The notes under the pieces: model-generated
Databases searched by the model: none
What the model was told of the DNA's origin: nothing
The model's input: the letters and a program-made list of their open reading frames with translations, nothing else
Shown: in pieces, positions 5,873 to 12,631 of the stretch
Layout: each line of letters begins with the position of its first letter
How positions within the stretch are numbered: position 1 is the first letter of the stretch
Assembly: GCA_934402155.1 (NCBI GenBank)
Contig: CAKRTP010000053.1
Location: forward strand, 1 to 12,631
Direction: 5' to 3'
From: an uncultured Blautia sp.
Lineage (GTDB): Bacteria; Bacillota; Clostridia; Lachnospirales; Lachnospiraceae
Length of the DNA stretch: 12,631 bases
Position numbers and translations under genes: made by a program

Positions 5873-7529
5873 TTTCCTTTGGAAATGTCATGGTAATTTC
5901 CGTACCTTTACCTTCTTCACTGAGCATCTTAAGCGTACCACCAAGAAAAGTAACCCCATGCTTCACGATTGATAATCCCAGTCCTGTACCACCAATCGCC
6001 TTGGAATGACTTTTGTCTACACGATAAAACCTTTCAAATACTCTGCTGCAGTCTTCTCTCGGAATTCCGATTCCATTATCTTTAACCCGGATCTCTACGC
6101 TGTCTTTCAGTTCCTGAAGATGAATACTTACTGTACCATCCTCCCGGTTATATTTGATTCCATTGTCACACAGATTATAGATAACCTCTTCCAGTATGGG
6201 TCTCACTGTACAAAAAATCAGTTTCTCACCGTCAATAAAAAGATGTACATTTTTTTTCGCAGCAATTTCTTTTAAATTGCCACACACATTTTTTACAACA
6301 ACATAGGCATCCACTTTTTCCCATTCATACGGATTTTCGCCCTCATCCAGCTGCGAAATCTTAATTGTATCCTCCACAAGCTGAATCAGTCTCTGTGCCT
6401 CCCGGTAGATCCTTCCGGCAAACTTCTGTACATCTTCTCCCTGTACCATACCATTCTGTATGATCTCTGCAAAACCTGAAATAGAAGTCAGAGGTGTTTT
6501 CAGTTCATGTGACACATTCGCCGAGAACTCTCTTCTGAGATTTTCTCTCTCAACCTTCTCAGTCTCATTGACCAGAAGCAGAACTGCACCTACTACTCTT
6601 CCATCTCGGGAAACCGGATTTGCAATAAGCTGAACATATTCTCCATCAAGCTGCAGCATTGCGCTGCCATGCTGTCCTTTAAGAACGTCCTCGACTACTT
6701 TACGAAAATCTTCATTTCGATCAAGTGAATACACGCTCTCTCCTGTCTTCGGTTCCCGTAACTGGAACATTCTCCATACACTGGAATTCCCGGAAAGAAT
6801 CATTGTATATGCATCAATAACCAGAAGTCCCTCCTGCATATTTTCGGTAATGATCTGGAATTCTTCCTGATTACGTCTCGCTGTTTCCAGCTGCATCTGT
6901 ATCTGATAATTCTGCCTATGGATTCGGCTGAGAAGCGGTCCCACCTCCTCATATATCTGATTCTCTTCCGGATGATCAAGATCTAATGTATTAATTGGTT
7001 TAACAATCTTGGCTGATATATGTGCTGCCGCAACTCCTGCAAGAATCAGCATCACAATTGCAACACCTATTACAGAAGGAAGAATCTGAAACATAAGTGC
7101 CAGTACCGATGACTGTACTCCTGCCACTCTGAGAACTGTTCCATCTGCAAGCTTCAGTGCATAATAAACCGTCTTTTCTGACAATGTCGCAGACATTCGT
7201 TCTGCATATCCATAACCCTTCTGTACTGCCTCTTCAAACTCTTTACGGTCACTGTGGTTTTCCATAGAAGATACATCTGCCTGGCTGTCATACAGCACTG
7301 TTCCTGACGCATCAATATAGGTAATACGGGCATCTTTCTGCTTCAGATGCTCCAGATATTCCACTCCATTTTGTTCTACTCCATACGCCAGATAGGAAGC
7401 CTCTTTTTCCAGCTCCCCATTTAACTGTTTTCCAAAATACTGGTACAAAATCCCCATTACCAGAGCACTTCCCAGTATCAGGATCATTGCTGAAACCAGC
7501 ACAGTCGATTTAAATATCTTCTTCGTCAA
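5856..7529 (-). CDS. phoR: Phosphate-regulon sensor histidine kinase, PhoR type
   Basis: This is a membrane sensor kinase of 557 residues. Membrane segments at about 8-31 and 146-170 flank an outside sensor domain (about 32-145) of the single-Cache/PAS-like kind (RITYIDASGTVLYDSQ, then YYALKLADGTVLRVAG). A short degenerate HAMP-like linker (about 171-215) and a PAS domain (about 222-325) follow. Then come HisKA with phospho-acceptor H341 (FSANVSHELKTPLTSISG) and the HATPase domain: N-box YNLCDNGIKYN (451-461), G1 KDNGIGIP (483-490), F-box FERFYR (498-503) and G2 GGTGLGLS (513-520). All catalytic parts are present. The start codon is TTG, overlapping the phoU stop as TTGA, with GGGAGG 9 nt upstream, so translation is probably coupled to phoU and kept low. 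It is the last gene of the pst operon. Its response-regulator partner is not in the window, so the PhoR label rests on architecture and context. Confidence 0.88.
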   Translation of the reverse strand: MTKKIFKSTVLVSAMILILGSALVMGILYQYFGKQLNGELEKEASYLAYGVEQNGVEYLEHLKQKDARITYIDASGTVLYDSQADVSSMENHSDRKEFEEAVQKGYGYAERMSATLSEKTVYYALKLADGTVLRVAGVQSSVLALMFQILPSVIGVAIVMLILAGVAAAHISAKIVKPINTLDLDHPEENQIYEEVGPLLSRIHRQNYQIQMQLETARRNQEEFQIITENMQEGLLVIDAYTMILSGNSSVWRMFQLREPKTGESVYSLDRNEDFRKVVEDVLKGQHGSAMLQLDGEYVQLIANPVSRDGRVVGAVLLLVNETEKVERENLRREFSANVSHELKTPLTSISGFAEIIQNGMVQGEDVQKFAGRIYREAQRLIQLVEDTIKISQLDEGENPYEWEKVDAYVVVKNVCGNLKEIAAKKNVHLFIDGEKLIFCTVRPILEEVIYNLCDNGIKYNREDGTVSIHLQELKDSVEIRVKDNGIGIPREDCSRVFERFYRVDKSHSKAIGGTGLGLSIVKHGVTFLGGTLKMLSEEGKGTEITMTFPKERKINE

Positions 7530-8188
7530 GCCTGACTGCCTCCCATTTGATGCTCGTTATTTCTGTGGACACCGGTAAGCGCATACTCAACCCACTCCGC
7601 AATGTTTACTGCATGATCTCCTATCCTCTCCATATATTTAGCCGTCATAAGAAGATCAAGTCCTGCCTTTGCATCCAGATTCTGATACATGAGCTTTGCC
7701 AGTTCTTCCTTTACCTGATTAAATGCATCGTCTACCTGATCATCATCATCAATGACTTTACGACAGAGTTTCAGGTCTTTCTTTACAAACGCATCAATAC
7801 TCTCTGTCACCATGCGAACTGTCAGCTCTGCCATGCTTCCGATCAGTTCCGGAACTTCTACATGATTTGCCTCGATAAACTTGGAGAGGTCAGCGATATC
7901 TGCTGCCTGGTCTCCTATCCGTTCCATATCCGAAATCATTTTCAGTGCCGCAGAAACCTCCCGCAGATCCTTCGCTACAGGCTGCTGATGCAGAAGGATA
8001 CGCATGCAGTGATTCTCTATCTCACGCTCTTTTGTATCAATTTCTCTGTCTGTATCAAAGATTTCTCTGATACAGTCATCTCCCCGGATTGCCCTGTTTG
8101 AAAGTGAAATTACCTTCTCACAGAGGCTTCCCATTGTGATCATCTGTACATGAAGTTCCTCAAGCTGCCTTTCGAAATGTGTCGCCAT
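7526..8188 (-). CDS. phoU: Phosphate signalling protein PhoU
   Basis: This is a cytoplasmic all-helical protein of 220 residues with two PhoU repeats. Each repeat carries the family signature: SDMERIGDQAADIAD (86-100) and KYMERIGDHAVNIAEW (184-199), with the acidic residues that bind metal in known structures. PhoU couples the state of the Pst transporter to the PhoR kinase and represses the pho response when phosphate is plentiful; its place between pstB and the kinase gene fits this. ATG 8188 is chosen, with GGGAGG 11 nt upstream. An in-frame TTG at 8194, overlapping the pstB stop and only 5 nt from the same site, is the alternative and would add two residues. The gene begins 2 nt after the pstB stop and its own stop overlaps the kinase start. 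Confidence 0.93.
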   Translation of the reverse strand: MATHFERQLEELHVQMITMGSLCEKVISLSNRAIRGDDCIREIFDTDREIDTKEREIENHCMRILLHQQPVAKDLREVSAALKMISDMERIGDQAADIADLSKFIEANHVEVPELIGSMAELTVRMVTESIDAFVKKDLKLCRKVIDDDDQVDDAFNQVKEELAKLMYQNLDAKAGLDLLMTAKYMERIGDHAVNIAEWVEYALTGVHRNNEHQMGGSQA

Positions 8189-8190
8189 GA

Positions 8191-8949
8191 TCAACCAAAC
8201 CTCCCTGTAATGTAGTCCTCAGTTCTTTTGTCCTTAGGCATAGAAAACAAGGTATCTGTATCGTTAAATTCTACCACTTCTCCCAGGAGAAAGAAAGCTG
8301 TTTTATCAGAAATTCGTGTTGCCTGCTGCATATTATGTGTAACAATGACAATTGTATAGTCACCTTTAAGTTCCATTGCCAGTTCCTCGATTTTGGAGGT
8401 GGAGATCGGGTCAAGAGCAGAAGTCGGCTCATCCATCAGGAGAACTTCCGGCTGTACTGCCAGTGCTCTCGCGATACAAAGTCTCTGCTGCTGTCCACCA
8501 GACATTCCGAGAGCACTTTTTTTCAGACGATCCTTTACTTCATCCCAGATTGCTGCATCACGAAGAGATTTTTCTACGATCTCATCCAGTTTTGCTTTGG
8601 AATGAATGCCATGTGTTCTTGGACCATATGCGATATTATCATAGATGCTCATTGGAAACGGATTCGGTTTCTGGAATACCATTCCGACTCTTTTACGAAG
8701 ACCATTGACATCCATATCACCATAAATATCCTCACCGTCAAGTTCTACTTTACCAGTGATCCTGCATCCTTCCACCAGGTCATTCATTCTGTTTAGGGAC
8801 TTCAGAAGGGTGGATTTACCACATCCGCTTGGTCCGATAAAAGCGGTAATTTCCTTTTCCGGAATATGCATATTGATATCCTTCAGTGCATGAAAATTTC
8901 CGTAAAAAAGGTTCATATCCTCTATAGAAAGTTTAATATTATCGTTCAT
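8191..8949 (-). CDS. pstB: Phosphate ABC transporter ATP-binding protein PstB
   Basis: PstB is the ATPase that drives high-affinity phosphate import on the inner face of the membrane. The 252-residue protein has every ABC motif: Walker [10 protein letters not shown] (39-47), Q-loop FQKPNPFP (92-99), signature MSGGQQQR (149-156), Walker B VLLMDEP (169-175; catalytic E174), D-loop SALD (177-180) and switch histidine H205. The SLNRMND stretch after Walker A and the Q-loop KPNPFP are specific to PstB among ABC proteins. The signature begins GMSGG rather than the common SLSGG, a minor difference. The start ATG at 8949 is 6 nt after the pstA stop, and its ribosome binding site AAAGGA lies inside the last pstA codons. 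Confidence 0.97.
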   Translation of the reverse strand: MNDNIKLSIEDMNLFYGNFHALKDINMHIPEKEITAFIGPSGCGKSTLLKSLNRMNDLVEGCRITGKVELDGEDIYGDMDVNGLRKRVGMVFQKPNPFPMSIYDNIAYGPRTHGIHSKAKLDEIVEKSLRDAAIWDEVKDRLKKSALGMSGGQQQRLCIARALAVQPEVLLMDEPTSALDPISTSKIEELAMELKGDYTIVIVTHNMQQATRISDKTAFFLLGEVVEFNDTDTLFSMPKDKRTEDYITGRFG

Positions 8950-8955
8950 TTCGTG

Positions 8956-9861
8956 TTATCCTTTCGCGATACGTTTTGCCACCATACCGGACAAACCGTT
9001 AATGATTAATACAAATAAGAGAATTATAACTGCTGTCGCAGATGCCTGGTTCATATGGAGACCTTCACTGGAAAGTACATACATATGAAGTGCCAGTGTA
9101 CGTCCGGATCCCATCAGATTCGGAACCTGTGCAACGGTTCCGGAAGTATAAAGAAGTGCAGCTGTCTCACCAATGATACGTCCGATCGCAAGGATGATTC
9201 CTGCGAGGATTCCCGGTACTGCTGAAGGAAGTACGATTGTAAAGATGGTACGAAGCTTGCCTGCTCCCAGTCCGAAACTTGCCTCTCTGTAAGAATCCGG
9301 AACTGCTTTCAGTGCTTCCTCAGAGGTTCTCATAATAAGCGGAAGTACCATGATAACAAGGGTACATGCTCCTGCCAGAAGAGACATTCCCCAATGAAGT
9401 GCTGTTACGAAAAACAGCATACCAAACAGGCCAAATACGATAGATGGAATACCGGAAAGTGTTTCTGCTGTAATACGGATGATCTGTACCAGTTTGTTTC
9501 CTTTTTTTGCATATTCTACCAGATAAATTGCTGCAAAAATACCAAGTGGTGCTGCAATCACAAGTGACAATCCTGTCATAATAAAGGTATTGATAAGAGA
9601 CGGCATCAGAGATACATTCTCTGATGTATATTCCAGACTGAAAAGACTCGGCGTCAGATATGGAATACCTTTGACAAGGATGTATGCTACAAGAAAGATC
9701 AGCACAGAAAAAGTAATTACTGCTGCTCCTATCGTAAGAAGCGCAAGCACTCCTGAACCCGGATGGCTCAGATAGGAACGAATACGATCTGCTGTTGATG
9801 TCTGATTTCTTTTTTTCATATTTTCTACTGCCGGATCGATTGCGGCTGCATTAGTTTGCAT
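8956..9861 (-). CDS. pstA: Phosphate ABC transporter permease PstA
   Basis: PstA is one of the two membrane permeases of the phosphate importer, 301 residues long. A hydrophilic N-terminus (about 1-36) precedes about six hydrophobic segments, including 40-64, 90-115, 135-155, 160-178, 212-236 and 275-294. The cytoplasmic EAA loop that docks with PstB is at about 192-212 (REASFGLGAGKLRTIFTIVLP region). GRIIGETAALL (227-237) is a hallmark of PstA/PstC. The start overlaps the end of pstC by 11 nt and has a near-perfect AGGAGG 7 nt upstream, which fixes ATG 9861 over the internal Met at residue 15. Coupled translation with pstC should keep the two permeases equimolar. Confidence 0.95.
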   Translation of the reverse strand: MQTNAAAIDPAVENMKKRNQTSTADRIRSYLSHPGSGVLALLTIGAAVITFSVLIFLVAYILVKGIPYLTPSLFSLEYTSENVSLMPSLINTFIMTGLSLVIAAPLGIFAAIYLVEYAKKGNKLVQIIRITAETLSGIPSIVFGLFGMLFFVTALHWGMSLLAGACTLVIMVLPLIMRTSEEALKAVPDSYREASFGLGAGKLRTIFTIVLPSAVPGILAGIILAIGRIIGETAALLYTSGTVAQVPNLMGSGRTLALHMYVLSSEGLHMNQASATAVIILLFVLIINGLSGMVAKRIAKG

Positions 9862-10708
9862 GTTCTGACCTCCTGTTCAGTAAAGAAAGACTCAGGTTGA
9901 TGATCAGGATAAACACGAAAAGTACTACTCCTGTTGCAATCAGTGCCTCTCTGTGAAGCCCTGTCGCATAACCCATTTCTGTTACGATATTTGCAGTCAT
10001 CGTACGAAGACCTTTGAGCAGTCCTACCGGCATTCTTGCCTGGTTTCCTGCTACCATAATAACCGCCATAGTCTCACCAATCGCACGTCCGATGCCAAGC
10101 ACAACTGCTGCAAGAATACCAGATTTTGCTGCCGGAAGCATGACCATAAAAATACTTCTTTCTTTTGTTGCTCCCAGTGCAAGAGAACCTTCATAATAGC
10201 TTTCCGGAACACTTCGAAGCGCCGATTCTGTAGGTCCGATGATTGTCGGCAGGATCATGATTGCCAGTAGAAGTGAAGCTGCCAGCCAGCTCGTTCCGGT
10301 TCCTCCAAAGGTACTTCTGATCAGCGGTACCATAAGAACCAGACCAAAAAATCCATATACGATAGATGGTACACCAGCCATCAGTTCAATTCCTGATTTC
10401 AGCGGTCGATAAATCTTCTGTGGACAGTAACGTGCCATAAATACTGATGTAAACAGTGCGATTGGAACACCGATCAGGATTGCTCCCCCTGTCACATAGA
10501 TACTTGCAATAATCATCGGAAAAATTCCGAATTTGTCATTGGATGGTTTCCATACAGTTCCAAGAAGGAACTTAAGCGGCCCTATCTTTGCAATGGCCGG
10601 AAGTCCGTTCGCAAACAGGAACAGACAGATCAGAAATACTGCCAGGACAGAAGCACAGGCAGCTACCATAAATACAATTTTCATGGCCTGTTCTTTGAAT
10701 TTATTCAT
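9851..10708 (-). CDS. pstC: Phosphate ABC transporter permease PstC
   Basis: This is the second permease of the phosphate importer, 285 residues long and the partner of PstA. Hydrophobic segments lie at about 10-33, 62-92, 108-130, 140-158, 194-220 and 255-277. The EAA loop is at 173-192 (EGSLALGATKERSIFMVMLP), and GRAIGETMAVIMVAGN (207-222) is typical of PstC. The start is less certain than its neighbours'. ATG 10708 has a moderate GAGAGAGG site 11 nt upstream and gives the usual N-terminus. An in-frame GTG at 10747 follows a perfect AGGAGG by about 5 nt and would add 13 residues. I prefer 10708 because the extension is polar and not family-like. A 126-nt spacer with a strong hairpin separates it from pstS. 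Confidence 0.93.
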   Translation of the reverse strand: MNKFKEQAMKIVFMVAACASVLAVFLICLFLFANGLPAIAKIGPLKFLLGTVWKPSNDKFGIFPMIIASIYVTGGAILIGVPIALFTSVFMARYCPQKIYRPLKSGIELMAGVPSIVYGFFGLVLMVPLIRSTFGGTGTSWLAASLLLAIMILPTIIGPTESALRSVPESYYEGSLALGATKERSIFMVMLPAAKSGILAAVVLGIGRAIGETMAVIMVAGNQARMPVGLLKGLRTMTANIVTEMGYATGLHREALIATGVVLFVFILIINLSLSLLNRRSEHAN

Positions 10709-10782
10709 ACAGGACTCTTCCTCTCTCCAACTTAGCGGACGCGCCACCGACGCCTCCTCAATATACAAATACATTCGGACAT

Positions 10783-10814
10783 ACAGGAAGCCCGGAGCGA
10801 ACCGGGCATCCTGT
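10783..10814 (-). other. Strong hairpin between pstS and pstC
   Basis: Arms 10783-10795 and 10802-10814 form a 13-bp stem with one mismatch and a CCCGG/CCGGG core around a 6-nt loop. A further GACAT/ATGTC pairing outside it (10778-10782 with 10830-10834) could extend the structure. No U-run follows on the minus strand, so it is not a classic terminator. It lies 20 nt after the pstS stop. Such hairpins commonly protect an upstream message or lower downstream expression, giving more binding protein than permease. Confidence 0.7.
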
Positions 10815-10834
10815 TCTGTCAGTCTGTGTATGTC

Positions 10835-11698
10835 TTATTTAGCCAGGTCTTCCCACTCTGTAGTCTCACCTGTGAAGATAGCTTTCACCTGATCACTGGT
10901 CAGTTCATCAATGTCATTGTCATTGTTTACTACAACTGCAATACCATCTCTTGCGATCTCTGTTGCTGTAAGATTTTCGCTTGTCTCTTCATCTTTCAGT
11001 TCACGGGAAGCCATGCCGATGTCGCAGATTCCCTCTGCTGCAGATGTGATACCTGTTGTAGAATCGCTCTGCTGTACTTCTACTGTGATCTTTCCGCCGT
11101 TTGCTTTTTCATAGGCTTCTTTCAGTTTTTCCATGACCGGTGTTACAGATGAAGAACCAGCTACAACAACCTTACCCTCTGCATCGCTCTGCTCATAAGC
11201 TTTTGCATCATCTGCTGCTTTGATGTATCCGTTGTCCTCTACAATCTGCTGTCCGTCAGCACTCATGATATAATTTTCAAAATCCTGAGCTGCATCGCTG
11301 AGTTTCTCACCTGTTACGATGTTGAATGGACGGGATACTTTGTATGTATCGTTTGCAACATTCTCTGCGGATGCCTCAGCGCCGTCAATCTTGACTGCTT
11401 TTACAGTGTCATTCAGAGAACCAAGGGAAATATATCCGATTGCATTCTCATCACCTGATACAGTTGTCATCATAACGGAAGTGCTGTTTGTGATGCTTGC
11501 ATCCTCTGTTGTCATATCTACTTTTTCATCACCCTGTTTTTCTTCAATCCCAAACAGCTCGATGAATGCTCCTCGTGTTCCTGAACCGTCCTCACGGGAA
11601 ATTACATCAATGGTTCCACTTGCTGCGCTTGCTACAGATGCGAAAGCGGTAGTTCCGATAAGTGCTGCTGTTACGATTGCAAGAAATTTTTTCTTCAT
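10835..11698 (-). CDS. pstS: Phosphate-binding protein PstS, circularly permuted
   Basis: This is the exported phosphate-capturing protein of the Pst importer, 287 residues long. A Sec signal peptide (about 1-26) is followed by segments in reversed order relative to ordinary PstS. Residues 29-160 correspond to the usual C-terminal half: SREDGSGTRGAF with R35 and S39-G40-T41, then AIGYISLGS, RPFNIVTG and GQQIVEDNGYI. Residues 176-287 correspond to the usual N-terminal half: VVVAGSSSVTPVMEKL (177-192), VQQSDSTTG with S211, CDIGMASRELK with D226, DGIAVVVNN and IFTGETTEWED at the very end. All positions that contact phosphate in E. coli PstS have counterparts, so binding is probably intact. The only cysteine is C225, so there is no lipobox. 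ATG 11698 follows AGAGGAG; an in-frame ATG at 11764 lies in the promoter -10 and is rejected. Confidence 0.9.
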   Translation of the reverse strand: MKKKFLAIVTAALIGTTAFASVASAASGTIDVISREDGSGTRGAFIELFGIEEKQGDEKVDMTTEDASITNSTSVMMTTVSGDENAIGYISLGSLNDTVKAVKIDGAEASAENVANDTYKVSRPFNIVTGEKLSDAAQDFENYIMSADGQQIVEDNGYIKAADDAKAYEQSDAEGKVVVAGSSSVTPVMEKLKEAYEKANGGKITVEVQQSDSTTGITSAAEGICDIGMASRELKDEETSENLTATEIARDGIAVVVNNDNDIDELTSDQVKAIFTGETTEWEDLAK

Positions 11699-11763
11699 AA
11701 TAAATAATTCTCCTCTTGATTTTGCTTTATTTAATTTTTTTGTCTTCCTCATTGACAAGTGCA

Positions 11764-11792
11764 ATTATATGGATGAAAAGTAAAATACAAAA
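11764..11792 (-). promoter_or_regulatory. Promoter of the pst operon
   Basis: On the minus strand a perfect TATAAT (11764-11769) lies 17 nt from a poor -35, TTTTGT (11787-11792). A good -10 with a weak -35 is usual for promoters needing an activator. The predicted start near 11757 gives a leader of about 60 nt. Confidence 0.65.
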
Positions 11793-11819
11793 TCGTAACC
11801 CTGTAAAATCTTTGTAAAA
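11779..11819 (-). promoter_or_regulatory. Candidate Pho box: spaced TTTTACA repeats upstream of pstS
   Basis: On the minus strand TTTTACA occurs at 11813-11819 and again exactly 11 nt downstream at 11802-11808. TTTTACT lies at 11779-11785, two helical turns plus one base further on, with TTTTGTA at 11786-11792 beside it. Direct repeats 11 bp apart over the -35 region are how PhoB/PhoP-type regulators bind. The assignment rests on spacing and context; the exact consensus of this lineage is not known to me. Confidence 0.5.
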
Positions 11820-11838
11820 TAGAAATCCTCAAAAAACT

Positions 11839-11867
11839 TTGACCTGTATGCCAACTATAGATATAAT
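11839..11867 (+). promoter_or_regulatory. Sigma-A promoter of the aldo/keto reductase gene
   Basis: TTGACC (11839-11844) and a perfect TATAAT (11862-11867) are separated by 17 nt, with a leader of about 48 nt before ATG 11922. It is divergent from the pst promoter, with the two -35 regions about 47 nt apart. AGATATA (11859-11865) and TATATCT (11873-11879) form an inverted repeat over the -10 and start site. Confidence 0.8.
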
Positions 11868-11921
11868 AAAGATATATCTGATTCTATTTTTATAACATAC
11901 AACAGGAAAGGTACTTATTAT

Positions 11922-12631
11922 ATGAAAAAAATATCTCTTATGAATACAGATCTTGAGCTTTCTCCAATGGGAATGGGCTGTGTAAATGCCGGCATCAAAT
12001 GGGACGGCGAGGATGCTTATCGGATTTTTGATGCTTTTCTGGACATGGGCGGCAACGTTTATGACACTGCCCGCGTATATTCTGACTGGATTCCGTCAGA
12101 GATCGGACGCAGTGAACGTGTACTTGGTCAGTGGCTCCGTCAGAGCGGAAAACGTCATGACGTTATATTACTCACCAAAGGTGGACATCCAGATATGACT
12201 TCTGCTTCCCCTGATATGCACGCTTCACGGATTTCTGCTGAAAACATGCGTACAGATCTGGAACTTTCTCTCCGTGCACTCGGTACAGATTATATCGATA
12301 TCTATTTTTATCACAGAGACAATGAGGCAATTCCTGCTGGAGAATTAATTGAAATAATGGAAGATTTCCGAAAAGAGGGAAAAATCCGTTATTATGGCTG
12401 TTCCAACTGGAGCACCGCACGTATGAAAGAAGCAGATGCCTATGCCGCATCCAAAGGATATCGTGGATTCGCAGCAAATGAAGCCCTGTTTAATATCGGT
12501 TCCGCTTCCATGCGTCCGCCTGCAGATGATACCCTGGCTGTCATGGATCAGGAAATGCAGAAGTATCACGCAGAAAATCCTCAGAATCTGGCCATGCCAT
12601 ATATGTCTGTGTGCAGTGGATTTTTCCATAA
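11922..12631 (+). CDS. Aldo/keto reductase, N-terminal part (cut by window edge)
   Basis: This is a predicted cytoplasmic NAD(P)H-dependent oxidoreductase of the aldo/keto reductase superfamily. About 236 residues are in the window and the reading frame is open to the right edge. The catalytic tetrad is visible: D48 (VYDTARVY), Y53, K86 (VILLTKGGHP) and H131 (YIDIYFYHRDN). RALGTDYIDIY (118-128) and IRYYGCSNWS (155-164) are the usual barrel strands. The natural substrate cannot be told; the NVYDTARVYSDW start resembles sugar- or glycoside-related groups only loosely. The start ATG at 11922 has GGAAAGG about 10 nt upstream; ATG 11940 is a less likely internal Met. It is divergent from pstS, with no clear functional link to phosphate uptake. 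Confidence 0.9.
   Translation, partial: MKKISLMNTDLELSPMGMGCVNAGIKWDGEDAYRIFDAFLDMGGNVYDTARVYSDWIPSEIGRSERVLGQWLRQSGKRHDVILLTKGGHPDMTSASPDMHASRISAENMRTDLELSLRALGTDYIDIYFYHRDNEAIPAGELIEIMEDFRKEGKIRYYGCSNWSTARMKEADAYAASKGYRGFAANEALFNIGSASMRPPADDTLAVMDQEMQKYHAENPQNLAMPYMSVCSGFFH

Noticed and set aside
7547..8101. Plus-strand open frame of 184 codons opposite phoU
   Set aside because: It is a shadow of phoU. The translation is Cys/Ile/Tyr-rich in the way expected of reverse-strand reading of helical genes, and it has no start signals.
10835..11698. Permuted PstS as an assembly artefact or two broken gene halves
   Set aside because: A single uninterrupted frame joins signal peptide, both halves and linker, with a normal start, stop, promoter and operon position, and all binding residues are kept.
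11319..11783. Plus-strand open frame opposite pstS running into the pst promoter
   Set aside because: It is antisense to the signal peptide and first half of pstS, and no promoter or ribosome binding site supports it.

Overview
The window looks like chromosomal DNA from a Gram-positive gut Clostridia, most likely Lachnospiraceae (Blautia/Dorea/Ruminococcus-like). The grounds are moderate GC, strong AGGAGG-type ribosome binding sites, sigma-A promoters with TATAAT boxes, a complete pst phosphate operon and an L,D-transpeptidase/Ddl/MurF cell-wall block. The genus is inferred from protein style, not from a marker gene. No tRNA, rRNA, CRISPR array, insertion sequence or phage gene was seen, and no gene-free stretch exceeds 300 bases.

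Region 1 (1-4494, minus strand) reads from a sigma-A promoter near 4480. It encodes a PLP aminotransferase of the MocR-like/AspAT-Ic family, a membrane-anchored YkuD-domain protein, D-alanine-D-alanine ligase, and the N-terminal third of MurF, which runs off the left edge. Ddl makes D-Ala-D-Ala and MurF adds it to the UDP-MurNAc-tripeptide. The YkuD protein would be expected to crosslink peptidoglycan, but its catalytic domain has the cysteine and no histidine at all. Two of the three spacers carry a hairpin just upstream of the next ribosome binding site.

Region 2 (4599-5872, plus strand) holds a class I SAM-dependent methyltransferase and then a 62-residue protein with ten cysteines. The small gene has its own promoter, a strong ribosome binding site and a terminator with a 16-bp stem, so it is very probably real.

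Region 3 (5856-11819, minus strand) is a tightly packed phosphate operon: pstS, pstC, pstA, pstB, phoU and a PhoR-type sensor kinase. pstC/pstA and phoU/kinase overlap, and pstA/pstB are 6 nt apart. PstS captures phosphate, PstCA form the channel, PstB powers it, PhoU links transport to signalling, and the kinase should phosphorylate a PhoB/PhoP regulator that is not in the window. The pstS promoter has a good -10, a poor -35 and 11-bp-spaced TTTTACA repeats, as expected for activation by such a regulator. The most unusual feature is PstS itself: its two halves are in swapped order behind one signal peptide (a circular permutation), and it has no lipobox.

Region 4 (11839-12631, plus strand) is an aldo/keto reductase transcribed divergently from pstS and cut by the right edge.
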